From the NCBI GenBank assembly GCA_964017125.1, contig OZ024915.1, forward strand, positions 19,595,185-19,659,184: a stretch of 64,000 bases of DNA, in the 5' to 3' direction. A program made the position numbers and the translations under genes. This document shows, one piece after another, positions 1-9,720 of this stretch (positions are counted from its first letter, which is position 1; each line of letters begins with the position of its first letter). Source of the DNA: Flabesymbios commensalis (lineage: Eukaryota; Annelida; Polychaeta; Terebellida; Flabelligeridae). Below the pieces are notes generated by a model, which saw nothing but the letters and a program-made list of their open reading frames with translations, made no database searches and had not been told where the DNA came from.

Positions 1-712
1 CATCAATTTATCAATGGGGGGTACATAATCAATTAATCTACAACAACCATCCAAGCGTATATATATGCAGCCTCCATGAGTCCGGCCATACTCCTTCAGC
101 GGATTCCAAGAGACCTTCATTGGTCTCAGTATAAATCATTTTTAAATACTACTGCGGGTTTCTAAAAGGTAAAATCACCACAGGTTGAAGACGTATATTC
201 GTGAAGGTTTTATAATAAAATCAAAACAGAGTTGGAATATTTCTTGATCCACAAAAGGCCACAAATAGGTTTTTTTAAGAATGTAAAGTTAGATTATATA
301 ACACTATATATTCGCAAGAGGAAGGTGTCCGACAAGAAAGCATTGTGTCGCCAAAAATATTTACAATAAAAGTTAACAAGTCAAGGCTTTACCAGCAGGC
401 ATCGAAAATTCGTTATGTAGACGACTTTGCTATTTATTTGTAATCAAGCAACACGAACAGGCCTGCAAGTGGTTACTTGTGAAAGTATGTTCTTCCTCAA
501 AAACTTTGGGTGTACATTTAGTTAAGAAAAATAGCTTACACACTGAGCATAATCACATAATCTCAATCCATATGGACAACCACTCCCTGTTGAATAAAAT
601 GTCAAATTCCTCAGTATTTTGGGGGAGTAAGTTAAATTGTATACCGCACATTACATTATATTATTGTGAGGCAATCAATACACATTACCAAGACAAGATA
701 TATAATAAAAAA
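1..712. other. No gene recognised
   Basis: AT-rich sequence. I see no exon with convincing splice sites and no repeat shared with the rest of the window. Confidence 0.5.
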
Positions 713-917
713 TACTGTAGGTCTGGAAATATTCGCGAGGTTTTAATTCTCGCGAATTTCGCGAGGACGACAAATTCGCAAATTCAATAATATCGCGAAA
801 ATTATTAATATAATAGCGCTACTAAAGAAAAATGAAAATTCGCGAGCTCTTAACTTCGTGAAATGTTCCCAAAATCAGAAAATCTTGAAACACGCGAAAT
901 TTACTAGATCTACAGTA
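713..917. mobile_element. Mariner-like MITE
   Basis: The ends are inverted repeats of about 27 bp with few mismatches, starting TACTGTAGGTCTGG on the left and TACTGTAGATCTAG read inward from the right. The outer TA on each side fits the TA target duplication of Tc1/mariner elements. The 200 bp interior has many TTCGCG motifs and no coding capacity. The superfamily is inferred from the TA ends alone. Confidence 0.6.
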
Positions 918-1132
918 TATAATTTATAATACACAACATTTACTGTTGTTTACTACGAAATTATAATATTTTGATAAAAATGCCATCAATTCTAGGTACT
1001 CGTGCTGGGAGATGTGTGAGATCGTGCAGGCGTAAACTCCCGGGTGACTACCAACACTGCAAACGATGTGACAAGTACGTGAGCTGCATAGAAAGATCTA
1101 GCAGTATTACACGTCCATGTCCTGTACCATTA

Positions 1133-2392
1133 CGCTACGTTTCCATGTGTCCGTATTCCATCCGTATCCGTATTCCGTCCGTATTCCACCCGTAATAAAT
1201 AAAAATAGTTTTTAAAATGAAACAGAAGGCTTATTTCCATGTGTCCGTATGTCATCCGTATTCCATCCGTATTCCATCCGTATCCGATCCGTCTATTTTC
1301 CGACCGGAATACGGATGAAGAAATCTGAAGATATGACGTCATTTTTGAGGTAGGCCTATTTCCCAAAAATACACGTGTTGTGGACGCGCAAATACCCATG
1401 TCTGTCAATGAAAGTAGTTAAGCTACACATGTGCATAGACCTAGGCTACTGTAGGCCTAAACTCTTCTTGTGGTGCAGTGATACTAGTGACTAGCTATGC
1501 CTACACTACCATCGACAACACTCTCAAAATATCAGGCTCACAACATGCGGGAAGGAAAAGGACATCCTAAAATATAGGCTATGTGAAGTTGCTGTGATAC
1601 AATTAGAGTTCCGTCACTAAATGATACTGTCATACTGTTTCCTTGAATTAAATAGCGCTTTCACCCACCAACGATGTTCTAATTCTGTTTTTGACGCAAA
1701 AACGCTGCACTAGCAGTGATTATGAAAATGTCGTGGCGCAAATATTGACGTTTCTTTCGATGACATGTTGTCAGTATAAAACCATAATGCGCAGTATTAA
1801 AGGTCCACAACATTTTTTTTGTTATCAATCAGCTCTAGACATTACCGCCTAATTGTTACCACTTGAAATGTTGCGCTCTTTGTTGCGCTCTTTGCATCAG
1901 AATTTTAATCACATGCATGAGGCTATTTTAATGTTGTTCGTAGGCTTAGGCCTAGGCCTACTCTGGGCTAGTCTGGTGCTCATTATTCAACAAAACTCCA
2001 CCCCCCCCCCCCCACCTACCTAGTACATGTAATTGAATGGTGGCCCCCCTTAAGTGCATGAACTACGTGTATTTTGGGGGGAATGGTTTGGAAGCAGTCA
2101 GATTGTGGTAAGCTGTATCGTGCGCTTGCACTTATATTCTTATACGCCTGTACCTATACTTACATCATGTAAGCCTTCCAAGCTTATAGGAGACATCGCC
2201 CCAATGGTGTTTTAATGTTGGTATACAAGGTCGTAGCCTGTGTGGGGGGGGGGGCAAGGAATAGACGGATGGGATACGGATGGAATAGGGATGACATACG
2301 GACACATGGAAATGAACCTTATGTTTCATTATACGGATGGAATACGGAAAGAATACGGATACGGATGGAATACGGACACATGGAAACGTAGC
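1133..2392. mobile_element. Non-autonomous DNA transposon, subrepeat TIRs
   Basis: Long inverted repeats (about 1133-1320 and 2247-2392) begin GCTACGTTTCCATGTGTCC at both ends. They are built from direct subrepeats of the type TCCGTATTCCATCCG. TTA lies next to both ends, which would suit a PIF/Harbinger-type 3 bp duplication, but the outermost base differs and this is only suggestive. The interior (1320-2247) has a poly-C run, a poly-G run and TAGGCCTA motifs but no recognisable transposase. Confidence 0.7.
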
Positions 2393-2532
2393 TTAAAGTT
2401 ACATTCAAGGTTAAAATAATTCCTAAAGTAAATCCAGAGCGTAGCAAATTCGTGTAATTTACTTAGCTACGCATATGATAAGTTTGGTAACGTTAGAACA
2501 CATTAATATTTTCTATAGGCCTATTGTTTGTT

Positions 2533-2738
2533 CAACTCTTACAACGCTGTAATATTTTTGCCTTAGTTAGCTCTTTCCGTTTCATTTGAATACCTATATA
2601 TGTATCTGTATCTATTGTATCTGTTCTTATTATAAAATAAACATATATTATGGGTCTACGGCCATTATAATTTTCTTTGTTCAGTGCAGGGATCGACTTC
2701 ATAGCTCAGAATGTGACGTCTACAGACGAGCCTGACTT
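2533..2738 (+). mobile_element. TTAA-MITE family C, partial
   Basis: It matches the family C body (TTAGCTCTTTCC, then ATGGGTCTACGGCCATTATA) and the left arm of its hairpin (GCAGGGATCGACTT). The right arm is missing, and repeat H follows directly. A (TATCTG)-like expansion lies in the middle. Confidence 0.7.
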
Positions 2739-2953
2739 AAACGTATTAGTCAGGGCCCATTTTCGAAATTTCTGACTTGGTAAGGCATTTTTTAGGAGAA
2801 TTTGGCATGCAGTTGTTCTTACACAATGTGGGAACGCTGATTCCAAATCTGCCCCATGCCAAGCTATATTTTGTGTTTTTCCTACTCAAAATTCAAAAAC
2901 AAAATGGCCGCCAAAATTAGTGAAAATGTCACAACTTTACATCACGGCTTAGT
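2739..2953 (-). repeat. Repeat H, left part, split by the LINE
   Basis: It is homologous in reverse to 12360-12612: shared blocks include the TTGGCATGCAGTTG / CAACTGCATGACAA segment and AAAATGGCCGCCAAAA. The remainder of the same repeat resumes at 9519, after the LINE. Confidence 0.7.
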
Positions 2954-2960
2954 TTAAAAC
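2954..2960. repeat. LINE target-site duplication, 3' side
   Basis: TTAAAAC here is repeated at 9512-9518, bracketing the LINE. Aligning repeat H across the two sites independently places the junctions here. Confidence 0.6.
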
Positions 2961-3483
2961 ATATTTTATTGACCAATTGAAACAATACAAGATTGTAATA
3001 CAAAGGCTTCGCTCGGAAAAAAAAGAAAATGAGTGATGCTTGCGGAGTCATGGTGTGAGTACTATGAGTAGCCAGTGGGTGCAAATCTCGTTGGCAGAGC
3101 TAGAAAGTGTCGTAAAGCAAATGCTTGGAATCATAACATTGGCAACATGACCTCATGCCGTCAACATGACCTCATATTGCCAACATGACCTCACATTCTA
3201 GCAAACACAAGGCAACGACCCACAGCCAGCCGGGTGCTAGACCGACGTTGAAGATGGTGGGTCAACTCTATGGCAGCATTGGGCCGATGTCCAGCGGGAT
3301 GAGTGTTGTCAATGTGACAGCGCTATATCCATGTGATAACATACAATAAGCCCTAAATATATATAACATAAAATTAAGATGGAATAGCGCCATGTCTGAC
3401 ACATCAGCGCTGTGGATAAAGTATCGAACGCCAATGTGTCAGACATGACAGTAACTTCCAAAAAATGGTGATTATGAGTCTTA

Positions 3484-6400
3484 CTATTTCTTTGTTAGCA
3501 AAGCAAATCGTTTAGTGGCGGTGATAAAAGTATCTAGCCGGGATATCAATTGAAGGTCAAGAAGGCTGTCACGTGTACCATGGAGAAGCGTCTCTAAGTT
3601 GAAGTTTATATTTATTTGGGTTAAATTTTCTATTAAAACGACTCTGGGTAGATGGTATTGTGGACATTCGATTAAAAAATGGTTGGTTGTTTCGTTACGT
3701 CCACATGTACATAGGGGATTATCAATAATGTTCATTGTAAAAAGATGGTGGTTAAGTTCACTGCATTCCATTCTGATTCTGGCCAAGATAATATTAAGTT
3801 TCCTTTTGCCAATGTTATAGTATGATTTTGTATCGGGCTTGTTTCTTTTTAGTATTTGTTTTAGTGACTCTTTTGATGTCAAGTCTTTAATAGAATCGTC
3901 TAGATTGTTCCAGAATTGGGTGGTGGCAGGAATATAAGATTTTCGAAAGGTTTCTGTACGAGTGTTGGTTTGGTTTATATTTGAGTTGTTTCGTAGGTTG
4001 TATCTGCCTTGACTAGTTTCTTTAACCGTTTGGGGAATAATGGGTTTTAAATAAGAAGGAGTCCTATCGTGAAGTATATCAGAATAAAGTATGATCATTT
4101 TGTTTTCGCGTCGGGACTGTAGACTTTCCCATGACAGTTCGGTGTAAATTTTAATAGATGATGTGCCACGTATAGCCCCTGATACTATTTTTCCTGCTCT
4201 CTTCTGAATTTTGTCAAAAAGTTCTAGATTTTCTCTAGTTGCATTTGAAAAAAGCTCGTTTGAGTATTCCAGGACGCTTCTGACAAAGGTAAAATAAAGA
4301 ATTTCAAGACTATTTCTACTGAGTTTGAAACTAAGTAAATTTAGGATATCCAAACGTTTATTGGCTTTAATTGATATTTCCTCAAAGTGTTTGTCCCATT
4401 TTAAGTTTTGTTGAAGGGTAACACCTAAATGTTTAGAGTATGGTATATTTTGTAATTCTTGGTTATACATCTTAAGGTTATTTGGGGGAGTAATATTTCT
4501 ATAATTAACCACCATACTGTTTGTTTTTAAAGCGCTGAAGCTGACAATCCATTGTTGCGCCCACGCTTCGAGTTTTTCGAGGTCGCTGTTTAGAATTTGC
4601 GAATTTATTAAATGACAATTTGAAATAGATAAAAGTAAATTGTCATCAGCAAATAGAGTCAGTTTTGATGTCAGACCTTCTTCCATATCATTAATGTAAA
4701 CCAGAAACAAAAGTGGTCCAAGGACGGAGCCTTGAGGAACTCCAGCGTTTATATCAGCCCAGCAAGACGACTCACCCTGCAACACCACCCGCTGCCTTCT
4801 GTCACACAAGTAGTTACTGATCCATGCAAGTAAATCCTCCGTGATTCCCAAATTTTTGAGCTTGAATAATAGCCCGGCGTGCCATACTTTGTCAAAAGCT
4901 TTGGAGATGTCACCAAACACCATCTGCACTTTTAATCCCTTATCGAAAGCTTCGGAGATGCTGTGGTACAAATGTACCAGATGGTGTGTGGTGCTACATC
5001 CCGGAAGAAATCCAGATTGAAATTTATATATTAGGTCGTTATCTCTGAAATAGTTATACATATGCTTAAAAATACACTTTTCCATTACTTTGCCTACAGA
5101 ACTTAATAGGGAAACGGGGCGGTAATTATTAGGGGAGCTCTTCTCGCCTTTTTTAAATATTGGAATTACATTTGCCTGTTTCCATGTATCGGGAAAGATT
5201 CCGTGTTGGAGGGATAAATTAAAAAGATTAGTTAACGGTTTTGATATTGTTTTGGCAGTTAGTTTTAAGACATGTGGACTAATACCGTCAGGGCCAGGTG
5301 CTTTTGCTGGTTTAAGTGTAACTAGAATATCTTGCACTTCCTTCTCGCTGAGGCGTATTGATCTTAAACGACCTTCTGTGATGAATTTAGCAGCAGGCAG
5401 TGTTGTGTGCGAGTCGTCCATTGTGGAATGCGAAACGAAGAAATTGTTAAGCGCACTTGCTTTGCTGATATTGTCATGAACAGCTTCACCTGATGGCAAT
5501 AATAGAGCTGGCATGTTGACGGATTTTGAGTTCCCAATATGTTGTTTAATTGTTTGCCACCACCCGCGACCACCGATATCTTCTAACTCTAAATTACTGA
5601 TTTGTTTGTTTTCGTATGCTTCTTTGGATAAAGCCAAACAATGAACATATTCATTTCGAATTCTGCGATATTTTGACCATACTTCGTTGGTGTTTTTTAA
5701 TTTAGCGTGTCTAAATAGTCTGTCCCGCTGACGCCTTTTGGAGCGTAGAAGGTTGGTGTACCACGGTTGGTTGCCCTTTCGTATTGTTACAATTTTGTTA
5801 GGAATGAATTGCCTGGCCAGATTAATAAAAGATTGCGTAATGAGAGAGGTAATTTCGTTGACATTCTGCCGGTCTAGATGTGCTTGCCAATCGTGGTTTA
5901 TGATAGCCGCGTTCAGCCCTTCCCAATCTGCTTCTGAGTACAGCCAGATGTGTCGCGATAAAGTGGTTTTGGGAGGGAGATCTATTGAGATATTGCAGGA
6001 AATTTGACAATGGTCGGTGGTCGCGAGGGGTGGGGTAATACTCACGTTGCCGGCTCGAAGCGTAGGCATGACAATGAATTGGTCTAGTATGGTGGCGGTA
6101 TTAATTGTATATCTTGTTGGTTGGTCAATCAACATAAGTAAAGAATTAGAATTGACAAAAAAGTGCAGTTTAGTACCACTAGCAGTGTTCTGGTCGGCGT
6201 TAAAATCACCAGTTAAAATAATATTAATATATCCAGCTTGACGTATGGAATCATAGACATGTTGTAATTGGTCCCAAAAAATAATACCAGAATTAGGGGG
6301 ACGGTAACACACACAAATAACAGTTTTTTTACGTTTAGTTACCAACTCTATACAGAGTATTTCCAATGAGTTAATTTCAAATTCAGTTTTCCGCTTGGCA

Positions 6401-6825
6401 ATAATATTTTCATTAACATACAAAGCTACGCCTCCCCAAGGTACGTCTCCTTGACCTCTGTCCTTTCTAAATATAGGTAGGTAGCCGTTGAGTGATAGGT
6501 CTAGGGTTTTGGTGTTGCATAATAAAGTTTCTGTTACAGCAACAAGGTCGAAGTGACCTTCGATTTCAGATTTTAAGGCGAGTAATTTCTCAGTGTTAAG
6601 GCCACGGATATTGCAGTGCCACAAAGATAAACATGTTGATTGCGGTCCAGGGTTAAGCTCAACATCACCACATAGTAGGATTAAATACATGACAAGCGTC
6701 ATAACGGATAAAACAATGGATGTATCTAGAATAGAGTTAAATACAGATGATACAGCACGAACCTTATACCTGTGTCTGTTAAATAGACCAATTCTAGCTC
6801 TGTACATTTCGAGATTCACCCCCAT
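3484..6825 (-). CDS. LINE ORF2: 2A leader, APE endonuclease, reverse transcriptase
   Basis: 1113 aa, intact. It nicks target DNA and copies the element RNA at the nick. Residues 1-52 are a basic then hydrophobic leader (about 36-51). GDVELNPGP at 53-61 is a 2A ribosome-skipping motif. The APE endonuclease follows (about 66-275), with N72 in the first motif, E99 in VTET, GDFNAD at 206-211 and TTDH at 269-272. The reverse transcriptase runs about 480-780: APGPDG at 509-514, motif A DISKAFD with D639, motif B GVPQGS, and FADD at 725-728. The C-terminal region has a C-x-C-x7-H-x4-C motif (C1039, C1041, H1049, C1054), typical of several LINE clades. All catalytic residues I can check are present. 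I took the first ATG because it alone includes the whole leader before 2A. Confidence 0.97.
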   Translation of the reverse strand: MGVNLEMYRARIGLFNRHRYKVRAVSSVFNSILDTSIVLSVMTLVMYLILLCGDVELNPGPQSTCLSLWHCNIRGLNTEKLLALKSEIEGHFDLVAVTETLLCNTKTLDLSLNGYLPIFRKDRGQGDVPWGGVALYVNENIIAKRKTEFEINSLEILCIELVTKRKKTVICVCYRPPNSGIIFWDQLQHVYDSIRQAGYINIILTGDFNADQNTASGTKLHFFVNSNSLLMLIDQPTRYTINTATILDQFIVMPTLRAGNVSITPPLATTDHCQISCNISIDLPPKTTLSRHIWLYSEADWEGLNAAIINHDWQAHLDRQNVNEITSLITQSFINLARQFIPNKIVTIRKGNQPWYTNLLRSKRRQRDRLFRHAKLKNTNEVWSKYRRIRNEYVHCLALSKEAYENKQISNLELEDIGGRGWWQTIKQHIGNSKSVNMPALLLPSGEAVHDNISKASALNNFFVSHSTMDDSHTTLPAAKFITEGRLRSIRLSEKEVQDILVTLKPAKAPGPDGISPHVLKLTAKTISKPLTNLFNLSLQHGIFPDTWKQANVIPIFKKGEKSSPNNYRPVSLLSSVGKVMEKCIFKHMYNYFRDNDLIYKFQSGFLPGCSTTHHLVHLYHSISEAFDKGLKVQMVFGDISKAFDKVWHAGLLFKLKNLGITEDLLAWISNYLCDRRQRVVLQGESSCWADINAGVPQGSVLGPLLFLVYINDMEEGLTSKLTLFADDNLLLSISNCHLINSQILNSDLEKLEAWAQQWIVSFSALKTNSMVVNYRNITPPNNLKMYNQELQNIPYSKHLGVTLQQNLKWDKHFEEISIKANKRLDILNLLSFKLSRNSLEILYFTFVRSVLEYSNELFSNATRENLELFDKIQKRAGKIVSGAIRGTSSIKIYTELSWESLQSRRENKMIILYSDILHDRTPSYLKPIIPQTVKETSQGRYNLRNNSNINQTNTRTETFRKSYIPATTQFWNNLDDSIKDLTSKESLKQILKRNKPDTKSYYNIGKRKLNIILARIRMECSELNHHLFTMNIIDNPLCTCGRNETTNHFLIECPQYHLPRVVLIENLTQININFNLETLLHGTRDSLLDLQLISRLDTFITATKRFALLTKK
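6643..6669 (-). other. 2A ribosome-skipping motif in ORF2
   Basis: It encodes GDVELNPGP, a match to the D-V/I-E-x-N-P-G-P consensus of picornaviral 2A peptides. In active 2A peptides translation skips the bond between the last G and P, here G60/P61. That would release a 60-residue leader from the endonuclease-RT. N-terminal 2A sequences are known in APE-type LINEs of marine invertebrates; activity here is inferred. Confidence 0.9.
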
Positions 6826-7047
6826 GACTCTCTAAGTGATATCACCGTACTCACACCACAACCCAAGCAAGCATCGGTGACAAAAATATTTGAATTGAAA
6901 AATGAACATAATTTGGGAAAGAAACATAATAGTGTCAAAATACATAAATAAATACAATAATAATATAGAAATAATCCTCGGTGGCTATTGTTATGCTAAC
7001 ATGCTTTCAGCGATAACTTTATGAGAGTGATTTTGGGTGAGAGGTAA

Positions 7048-7194
7048 TACTTGTAGTCTATAGTGATTATTAGAATGGTTTTGCAGAAGAATAATAAATC
7101 AGTCGTTCATGTAGCTCGACGGAATTGTTACTTATAGTCTGTAGTAGTTGTAAGGATGGTTTTGCATTAATAAGAATAAATCAGTCGTTCATGT
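7048..7194. repeat. Tandem 66 bp repeat, two units
   Basis: Two diverged units with an 81 bp period, at 7048-7112 and 7129-7194, inside the LINE spacer. Confidence 0.7.
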
Positions 7195-7647
7195 GAAAAA
7201 ACAATTGAGAGGTATCAATATAATAAAGAAACAGGATATTGTTCTCAAATTAGTTAGAGAGATCAGAACATGGTATGCTTACGGATACCAAATATGAACT
7301 GAATTGACTTAATATTTGGCTATGTGGAAGAAACAGCAAGTAATGGTATTTTAATCAAGTGTCAGTGTGACGTATAGGGTTAGACTCATTACAACTGATC
7401 GAGTCAATTAAATATTTTGCAATCATGATAATAATAGTATAAAGGCAATAAGAGTAGACATACATATACATACATAATCATGAACAATATAATCGGGGCT
7501 GAAGAAAACCAAAACATGCCGGAAGATGCAGATATAGGTGTAGGCCTACACATATATTTATGGAAGTTTGAAATAAATCTAATAGTGTTGGCCACACTGC
7601 ATGCACACCGTGTTCGCCGAGTGACCAGATGTGTCTGCTGACAGGAC

Positions 7648-7700
7648 AGACCAGCAAACACGAGACATCGACCCAATGCAGGGCCAATGTCTCCTGCTTG
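7648..7700. repeat. Foldback F remnant
   Basis: The half-motifs CAAACACGAGACATCGACCC and GGGCCAATGTCTCCTGCTTG match the arms of foldback family F. The centre is lost. Confidence 0.55.
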
Positions 7701-8385
7701 TCGAGAGGTGGTTTGTTGAGTGGTTGTACAGACCTGTGGATGTTTGTAAACAGCCCGTGGTAAACAGTGCCTGTGACACGTGGTTTGAGGTGAAATCAAT
7801 AATGTACATATATACTGTAGGCCTATTGATCGTCGGGATTCCCACAAAAACATGACAGCATTAGAAAAAACAACATTGGTTCAGCGGATTGAGTTTGTTG
7901 GGGTTATAATAACAGTGGTTAAAACATTATGAACATATATATGTGGGGTTCGTTACTAGTACGATAGACTATACACGCTATTACTACAATATTTCGCATT
8001 CATATTTACATACGGGTAGATTATGTGCATCAACTAATTGCATAGTTTATTTTGTTGTTGTCAGGTTATTATACACCAATTCAACATGCAAGCACATAGT
8101 GCTCGCGGAGTGGCCAGGGCTAAATGTACAGATCTGCTGCCTGTCAGTACAGGCGGTGTTCGGAGTTGAGCAGGTGAACTTTTGTTTGTAAACAATGGGT
8201 GTGACACCACGTGGTTGAAGGGGTGTGTCAAATATGATGGGTTGCTGTCGCTTGGGTTGCTGTCAGGGGGTTGCTATGTTGATTATCGAGTGGTCCCAAC
8301 CACAGATGTTCTTGGGTATTTCAACAGCTAATTTAGGTAGAAACAAGTTAATGGAAAATAGAAAAAAAATATATATATATTCAAA

Positions 8386-9231
8386 TCAGAGAGGGTTTTG
8401 ATCCACTAGTTTTTTGAGGTGTGCTGTAGTTGTAACTGTGTGGACTGTACCTTTGTCCTGTACACGAATATGAATCCTACCGTCTCTGGTCCACACATGT
8501 TCAAAGCGTCCTGCTCGTTTCTCCTGACGTGCACTGTAGAACAGTGTACTGCGACCTCTGGTCAGATCTTCACTGATAAAAATGTTCTTGTTTTTTTTTC
8601 TGGCATCGAAAAGTTTCTGTCTTGTTTTATACGCGGAAAACTTGACTATAACTGCTCTTGGTTTGGGGTTGTCCTCCTTGACAGCACCGACACGATGACT
8701 GCGGTCTATATCAGTAGGCTGAATGGTAACACCTAGTGTCTTGGCGTGGTCAATGATCAGGGAATCTGTGCACTCACCCTTGTTTTCCATTTCAGGAAGC
8801 CAGACACGAAGCGAATTCCTGCGTGAGTACTGTTCTAGATCGTCTAACCTTTCTTCGCTTGCCAACAGTTTTTCGTTAGTTTTATTGAGTTCGTCTTGCA
8901 ATTTCACAATCTTGCTTTCTGCTTCAACCATCTGCTTCTTTACTGCGCTGTTCCAATGTTCAAATAATACACTCACGACCCTGTCGTCTTTCAATGCCTC
9001 GACTAGTGTAGTTGTGAACAGATCCAGGCTTGATGTAGAATCATCCAGTTTTTGGCGGTTTGATGGTGGTGTAAGATTTGTGGGTGATCCATCTTCAAAC
9101 GGCCGCTTGGATTTAGGAGTCTGGCTGGAGTCGTCTTGTAACGTTGCTCCGCTCGAGGGTCCAGGTGCTGAGAGAACAGTAGTTGACGCTGGGTTGGCCT
9201 GGTTGTCGGTATGTGTGTTCCCTGACTCCAT
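8386..9231 (-). CDS. LINE ORF1: coiled-coil RNA-binding protein
   Basis: 281 aa, intact. ORF1 proteins of this kind bind the element RNA and form the particle that is reverse transcribed. Residues 1-70 are polar, rich in S/T/P and likely disordered. About 95-137 is a heptad-rich coiled coil ending in DLEQYSRRNSLRV, a signature of L1-like ORF1 proteins. About 140-215 resembles the RRM-like core, including IDRSHRVG, and the basic tail follows. The next ORF lies 1.56 kb downstream. I have not seen a zinc knuckle. The identification rests on the LEQYSRRN block and the position ahead of ORF2. Confidence 0.93.
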   Translation of the reverse strand: MESGNTHTDNQANPASTTVLSAPGPSSGATLQDDSSQTPKSKRPFEDGSPTNLTPPSNRQKLDDSTSSLDLFTTTLVEALKDDRVVSVLFEHWNSAVKKQMVEAESKIVKLQDELNKTNEKLLASEERLDDLEQYSRRNSLRVWLPEMENKGECTDSLIIDHAKTLGVTIQPTDIDRSHRVGAVKEDNPKPRAVIVKFSAYKTRQKLFDARKKNKNIFISEDLTRGRSTLFYSARQEKRAGRFEHVWTRDGRIHIRVQDKGTVHTVTTTAHLKKLVDQNPL

Positions 9232-9511
9232 CTTTGTTTACAATTGATAAACAATGGCCAGATCGCGCGAGTAATAAATCTGGGATTATTTGCTTATTTC
9301 TTCAGAAATTCGTACCTACGGTGTGTGGGTCGAATCTCAACAGTTCTCGGATGGTTGTACAACACACAAAATATAAATCGCTAGTTCATTAGCCCGGTGG
9401 TTAGCCCATGTAGGGAGTAATTTACAAAGAGAATTTAAAATGCGTCCATTGCTCGCACATGCTCGCACACGGCTTGGCTTACAATGAACATAAAAACACC
9501 ATTTCGGTGTA

Positions 9512-9518
9512 TTAAAAC
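9512..9518. repeat. LINE target-site duplication, 5' side
   Basis: TTAAAAC, the partner of 2954-2960. Confidence 0.6.
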
Positions 9519-9720
9519 CCACCTGAGCAACATACTTGAAGTCCCCTGAATTTCACCTTGTGCGTTTGCTGCTAGAGGACAAAATCCAAAATGGCCGCCA
9601 CTGCAAGGCAATGTGCTATAACTATGCTTCCAAATAACGTAGAGATGTGTTTTTTGTGTCTACATATAGGTTTCTCACACCCGGGAAACCAATTCAGAGC
9701 AGTGATAACATCTATTATCA
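9519..9720 (-). repeat. Repeat H, right part
   Basis: It continues repeat H after the LINE. In reverse it matches 12160-12360, with shared blocks ACTTGA, AAAATCC/CAAAATGGCCGCC, TATAAC and CTACATATAGGTTT. A 101-codon ORF starts inside it and is not credible as a gene. Confidence 0.65.

Larger units (their letters stand above)
6826..8385 (-). other. LINE inter-ORF spacer
   Basis: There is no convincing ORF. It contains a 66 bp tandem pair (7048-7112 and 7129-7194, both ending AATCAGTCGTTCATGT). It also has an older imperfect duplication: 7612-7800 resembles 8101-8233, sharing the CAAACCACGTG and CTGTCAGCAG-type blocks, and the first of these is interrupted by a foldback F remnant. The spacer appears to have grown by duplication and insertion. 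Confidence 0.6.
2961..9511 (-). mobile_element. Full-length APE-type LINE with 2A motif
   Basis: A 6.55 kb non-LTR retrotransposon read on the minus strand: a 5' UTR of about 280 bp (9511-9232), ORF1 (9231-8386), a long spacer (8385-6826), ORF2 (6825-3484) and a 3' UTR (3483-2961) ending CAATAAAATAT. Both ORFs are open throughout and the flanks carry a 7 bp direct repeat, so the copy looks young and possibly competent. The domain plan (APE endonuclease, RT, C-terminal Cys/His motif, no RNase H) suits the CR1/L2/Crack/Daphne group; the exact clade needs a tree. The 1.56 kb inter-ORF spacer is unusually long for the group. Confidence 0.9.

Noticed and set aside
7404-7853. 149-codon minus-strand ORF between LINE ORF1 and ORF2
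   Set aside because: No domain; it spans a foldback F remnant and low-complexity AT sequence. It could be a third LINE ORF only if other copies keep it.
8723-9247. 174-codon plus-strand ORF opposite LINE ORF1
   Set aside because: Antisense shadow of ORF1.
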